A DNA stretch of 64,000 nt from JAJPIG01 sp035531675. Lineage in GTDB: Bacteria > Desulfobacterota > Binatia > Binatales > Binataceae. Positions 61,340 through 64,000 of the stretch are shown piece by piece. Under the pieces are notes generated by a model that saw only the letters and a list, made by a program, of their open reading frames with translations, did not search any database and was not told where the DNA came from. The position numbers and the translations under genes were made by a program. Numbering within the stretch: position 1 is the first letter of the stretch; the number at the start of each line of letters is the position of its first letter. The stretch is taken from positions 1 to 64,000 of the forward strand of contig DATKSL010000027.1 in the NCBI GenBank assembly GCA_035531675.1. Reading direction: 5' to 3'.

Positions 61340-62260
61340 ATGGCTGACGCGAGCGGCCGGGAGCGGCTCGATCAATACCTGGTACGGATGGGCTTCGCCG
61401 CTTCGCGGCGCGCCGCCCGCGAACTGGTCGACCAGCGCCGCGTCAGCGTCAATGGGCGGCGGCCGCACAAGGGCGACCTGGTGGGCGGCGACGATCGCGT
61501 CGAGGTCGAGGCCGACGCCCTGCCCCCTTTGCTGCTGCCCGATGCCGCCGTACCGATCGATTTAATTTACAGCGACGCGGCCGTGCTGGTCGTCAACAAG
61601 CCCGGCCTGATGCCGTGTCATCCGCTGCGGCGCGGCGAAACCGGCACGTTGATGAACGGCGTAGTCGCGCGCTTTCCCGAGGTCGCGGCGGCAGGTGAAA
61701 CCGAGCGCGAAGGCGGCCTGGTCCATCGACTCGACAACGGCACCTCCGGAGCGATCTTGATCGCGCGCAGCCGCCAGGCGCAGGCGCAACTGCGAGGCGA
61801 GCTGCGCAGCGGGCAGGTCACGCGCCGCTATCGGGCGCTGGTGGCGGGAGGCATCGAAAATAATCTCGATATCGATGAACCGATTGGTCATCGCCGCGGC
61901 CGCTCGCGCCGGATGAGCGTCGCCTCGGCGCAAGGCGCACGCCTTCGCGGCCATCCGCGCCCGGCCTCGACGCAGGTCGAGCCGGTGCACGGGTTCGGCG
62001 CTTTCACGCTGGTCGTGGTTGTGCCGCGCACCGGCAGCCGCCATCAGATCCGGGTTCACCTCGCCAACGCCGGCTATCCCATCGTCGGCGATACCCAATA
62101 CGGCGGCCCGCCGGCCAGCGAGCTGCCGCCCGGCCGCTTCTGGCTTCATCTGGAGCAGATCGAGTTCGAATCGCCAGCCGGCGGACGAGTGATCGTCAAG
62201 GCCCCGCTCCCGGCAGAGCTGCTCGCGGTGCTCGAGTCGGTAGATGGCGCGACGGTCTAG
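61340..62260 (+). CDS. RluA-family pseudouridine synthase
   Basis: 306 residues. An N-terminal S4 RNA-binding domain (RLDQYLVRMGFAASRRAARE) is followed by the catalytic domain with HRLDNGTSGAILIARS (catalytic Asp132). The C-terminal GSRHQIRVHLANAGYPIVGD is the family's second motif. The substrate, 23S rRNA or tRNA uridine, is not resolved. Confidence 0.88.
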   Translation: MADASGRERLDQYLVRMGFAASRRAARELVDQRRVSVNGRRPHKGDLVGGDDRVEVEADALPPLLLPDAAVPIDLIYSDAAVLVVNKPGLMPCHPLRRGETGTLMNGVVARFPEVAAAGETEREGGLVHRLDNGTSGAILIARSRQAQAQLRGELRSGQVTRRYRALVAGGIENNLDIDEPIGHRRGRSRRMSVASAQGARLRGHPRPASTQVEPVHGFGAFTLVVVVPRTGSRHQIRVHLANAGYPIVGDTQYGGPPASELPPGRFWLHLEQIEFESPAGGRVIVKAPLPAELLAVLESVDGATV

Positions 62261-62264
62261 CGGG

Positions 62265-62831
62265 TCAGTTACAGGTGCATTGCGAGCACAAGCGGAACAC
62301 CACCGCCCGCGACGAGCTGAGCAGTGCGAAGCCGGAGATACCCTGCGCCTGCAGGCTCGGCAGGCCGGGCTGGGTTTGTCCGGCGGTCGTGGGCGGCGCC
62401 GGGGTCGGGAAGAAATGAAACACCGACGGCGGCACGTAGGCTGAGCTCGGCCGGCGATTGAAGTTGTAAGCGAGACAACTGTTGACTGCGGTCTGACGCG
62501 CCGCGAAGTAGGTCGGCGCCTGCACCTTCCCCATCCATCGCGTCGGCGAAGCGGCTCCGAAGCAGCTGCAATAGAACTCTCGGGGCGTCGGAGCCGGGGT
62601 CGCTTCCAAGCCGGTCGAAGCTCCTGGAGCCGGCGCCAGACGGGCAGCCGCAGGCGCCGCGACCGCCCCCGCGGCCGGCACCGCGCCCGGCGGCTGCGGC
62701 GGCGCGGGCAGCGGCGCGGGTGGCGCTCCGAGCTGCGCCCAGACGTTGGCGCGGCGGGGCGCCGGGGCAAGCGTCAGGATGGCAACGGCGAGCACCACCA
62801 TCAGCAGGGGGATGATTCTGAAGCTGCGCAC
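62265..62831 (-). CDS. secreted Pro/Ala-rich protein with C-terminal Cys
   Basis: 188 residues. A signal peptide (PLLMVVLAVAILTLAPAPRRA) is followed by a 60-residue Pro/Ala linker and a C-terminal part with six Cys, three in CSQCTC-type spacing at the very end. No family is recognised. It is divergent from the TolC-like gene (206-bp gap) and convergent with the pseudouridine synthase gene. Confidence 0.55.
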   Translation of the reverse strand: MRSFRIIPLLMVVLAVAILTLAPAPRRANVWAQLGAPPAPLPAPPQPPGAVPAAGAVAAPAAARLAPAPGASTGLEATPAPTPREFYCSCFGAASPTRWMGKVQAPTYFAARQTAVNSCLAYNFNRRPSSAYVPPSVFHFFPTPAPPTTAGQTQPGLPSLQAQGISGFALLSSSRAVVFRLCSQCTCN

Positions 62832-63037
62832 CCGATCTTATCCTCTCGACACTCGCCGCGTTGTCACGAGATGGCTATAATCCGGAACCTATCGGCGTCT
62901 TGCAAGCGCCTTCGATTCGCACCAATCGTGGCTGTGACGCGCAATTCTTGAGCGCAGGCCGGCGGATGACCATCTGGCAGAAACCGGACTGCCGACTTGA
63001 GACCGGCAGTTAGCTGGCTGACGACGGGAGAGGTTCT

Positions 63038-64000
63038 ATGACCCGCAGGAAACGTTCTCGATGCGCAGCGATGGTGGTGGCGTTGTCGGTGAACTGGTGC
63101 CTGGTAGCGATCGCCGCGGCGCCCGCGGTACCCGGGGTGACGGTTCCGGCGCCACCGTCCGCGCAGACGGCGGTGAACGCGACGGTGGGACCATCGGCCG
63201 CGGACCAGTTCGAGCACGGCACCTCGGTGATCTCATTGCCCGCTATCCTGGGCAACCAATGGTCACCCAAGGAGCGGGTTTCGCCCGAATCGATCATCGA
63301 TGAGCGGTTCCTGCGGACCACCGACAACACCGCCCATCGGCTCACCCTCAAGCAGGTGATCTACATCGCGCTCAGCAACAATCCGAGCGTGGCCGCAATT
63401 CGGCTGGGGCCGCCGAGCTCGACCGAGGGCGTGCGCAGCGCCAACGGCACCTTCGACCCCGACCTGCAGGCGACCGCCGATCAGATCAAGACCGTAATCC
63501 CGGCCACCACCTCGCTCGAGAGCGGCGGCGACGCGCTGTCGACCAAGAATTACGACTGGAACTTCTCGCTCATCAAGATTCTCGCTTCCACCAACGGCAC
63601 GCTGACCGCGACCTTCAACAACAGCCGCACCATCAGCAACAACAGCACCCAGACCATCAATCCTTTTTACAACAGCACGCTGGGAGTCTCGCTGTCGCAG
63701 CCGCTGCTGAGGAATTTCGGCTGGCGATTCGCGACCCTGACCGTGCGGCTGGCCGAATCCGCGCAGAAGCAGGCGCAGTGGCAGATGGCGCAGCAGCTCG
63801 AAGATTTCGTCTCGCGGGTGGGCTCCGATTACTGGGGCGTGGTGCAGGGCGAGGAGAACCTGCAAGTCGCGCAGGAGTCCCTCAAATTCAACCAGGACCT
63901 GGTGCGCCAGAACCATATCAGCGTGCGGGTCGGGACCATGGCGCCGCTCGATCTGCAGGAGGCGCAATCCGCCACGGCCACCGCCGCGGCCAACGTCTAT
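63038..64000 (+). CDS. TolC-family outer-membrane efflux protein, N-terminal part (cut by window edge)
   Basis: 321 codons run open to the edge. GGGAGAGG precedes the ATG by about five bases. A signal peptide (MVVALSVNWCLVAIAAA) is followed by a short linker and a TolC-type helical region: RLTLKQVIYIALSNNPSVAA, then GVSLSQPLLRNFGWRF, where alternating beta-strands and long amphipathic helices begin. The VRVGTMAPLDLQEAQSAT motif is the second-half repeat of the TolC fold. It would form the outer-membrane duct of an efflux or secretion system; partner genes lie outside. Confidence 0.85.
   Translation, partial: MTRRKRSRCAAMVVALSVNWCLVAIAAAPAVPGVTVPAPPSAQTAVNATVGPSAADQFEHGTSVISLPAILGNQWSPKERVSPESIIDERFLRTTDNTAHRLTLKQVIYIALSNNPSVAAIRLGPPSSTEGVRSANGTFDPDLQATADQIKTVIPATTSLESGGDALSTKNYDWNFSLIKILASTNGTLTATFNNSRTISNNSTQTINPFYNSTLGVSLSQPLLRNFGWRFATLTVRLAESAQKQAQWQMAQQLEDFVSRVGSDYWGVVQGEENLQVAQESLKFNQDLVRQNHISVRVGTMAPLDLQEAQSATATAAANVY

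Overview
The window is a chromosomal segment of a high-GC Gram-negative bacterium. Gram-negative identity follows from an LpxC-type deacetylase (lipid A), a TolC-family protein, lipoproteins and an OmpA-type protein. The gene set (NtrY-type kinase, MJ0042 zinc-ribbon protein, thiolase with a DUF35 partner, paired acyl-CoA dehydrogenases, ACMSD-like amidohydrolases) fits a deltaproteobacterial or Binatota-like lineage. That placement is inference from gene content; no rRNA is present.

Bases 1-5870 are an accessory island, less GC-rich than the rest. It holds the end of an IS3-family element, then at least three tandem units of an IS1595-type transposon. Each junction has the same 8-base direct repeat (CGTGTAGT at 734-741, 3210-3217 and 5863-5870) between inverted terminal repeats. 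The two complete units (742-3209 and 3218-5862) each carry an IS1595-family transposase, a tiny basic ORF and different passenger genes: two membrane proteins in one, a DUF3800 protein, an HNH protein and a 69-residue protein in the other. The terminal repeats contain inward-facing TTGACA boxes, so each end works as a ready-made promoter for cargo. This is the most unusual feature of the window.

Bases 6051-24871 are housekeeping and envelope genes, mostly on the minus strand: a DsbA-like protein, a TPR protein, a bifunctional nuclease, a MoxR/VWA pair, an FAD oxidoreductase, a TANGO2/NRDE protein, QueC and a pteridine-reductase-like SDR. They continue with a sensor kinase followed by a response-regulator domain fused to LpxC, then DUF2905, a divergent EF-G, BirA, NadC and ValS. 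tRNA-Leu(CAG) lies at 25042-25127. Bases 25268-29432 hold a methyltransferase, two glycosyltransferases and a zinc-ribbon membrane protein; 29434-38398 hold GcvH, alanine dehydrogenase, a Cys-rich lipoprotein, a beta-helix protein, a lipoprotein, AspS, HisS and a ChbG/HpnK deacetylase.

Bases 38951-56485 mix catabolism with DNA uptake and repair: thiolase plus DUF35, ComEC, UvrC, an SDR with three tandem amidohydrolase paralogs, UvrB, an OmpA lipoprotein and a pair of acyl-CoA dehydrogenases. The last part holds a PgeF-type laccase-domain protein, a divergent UvrA, an unknown protein, an RluA-type pseudouridine synthase, a Cys-containing secreted protein and the start of a TolC-family gene cut by the window edge. 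No CRISPR array, rRNA operon or prophage was seen.
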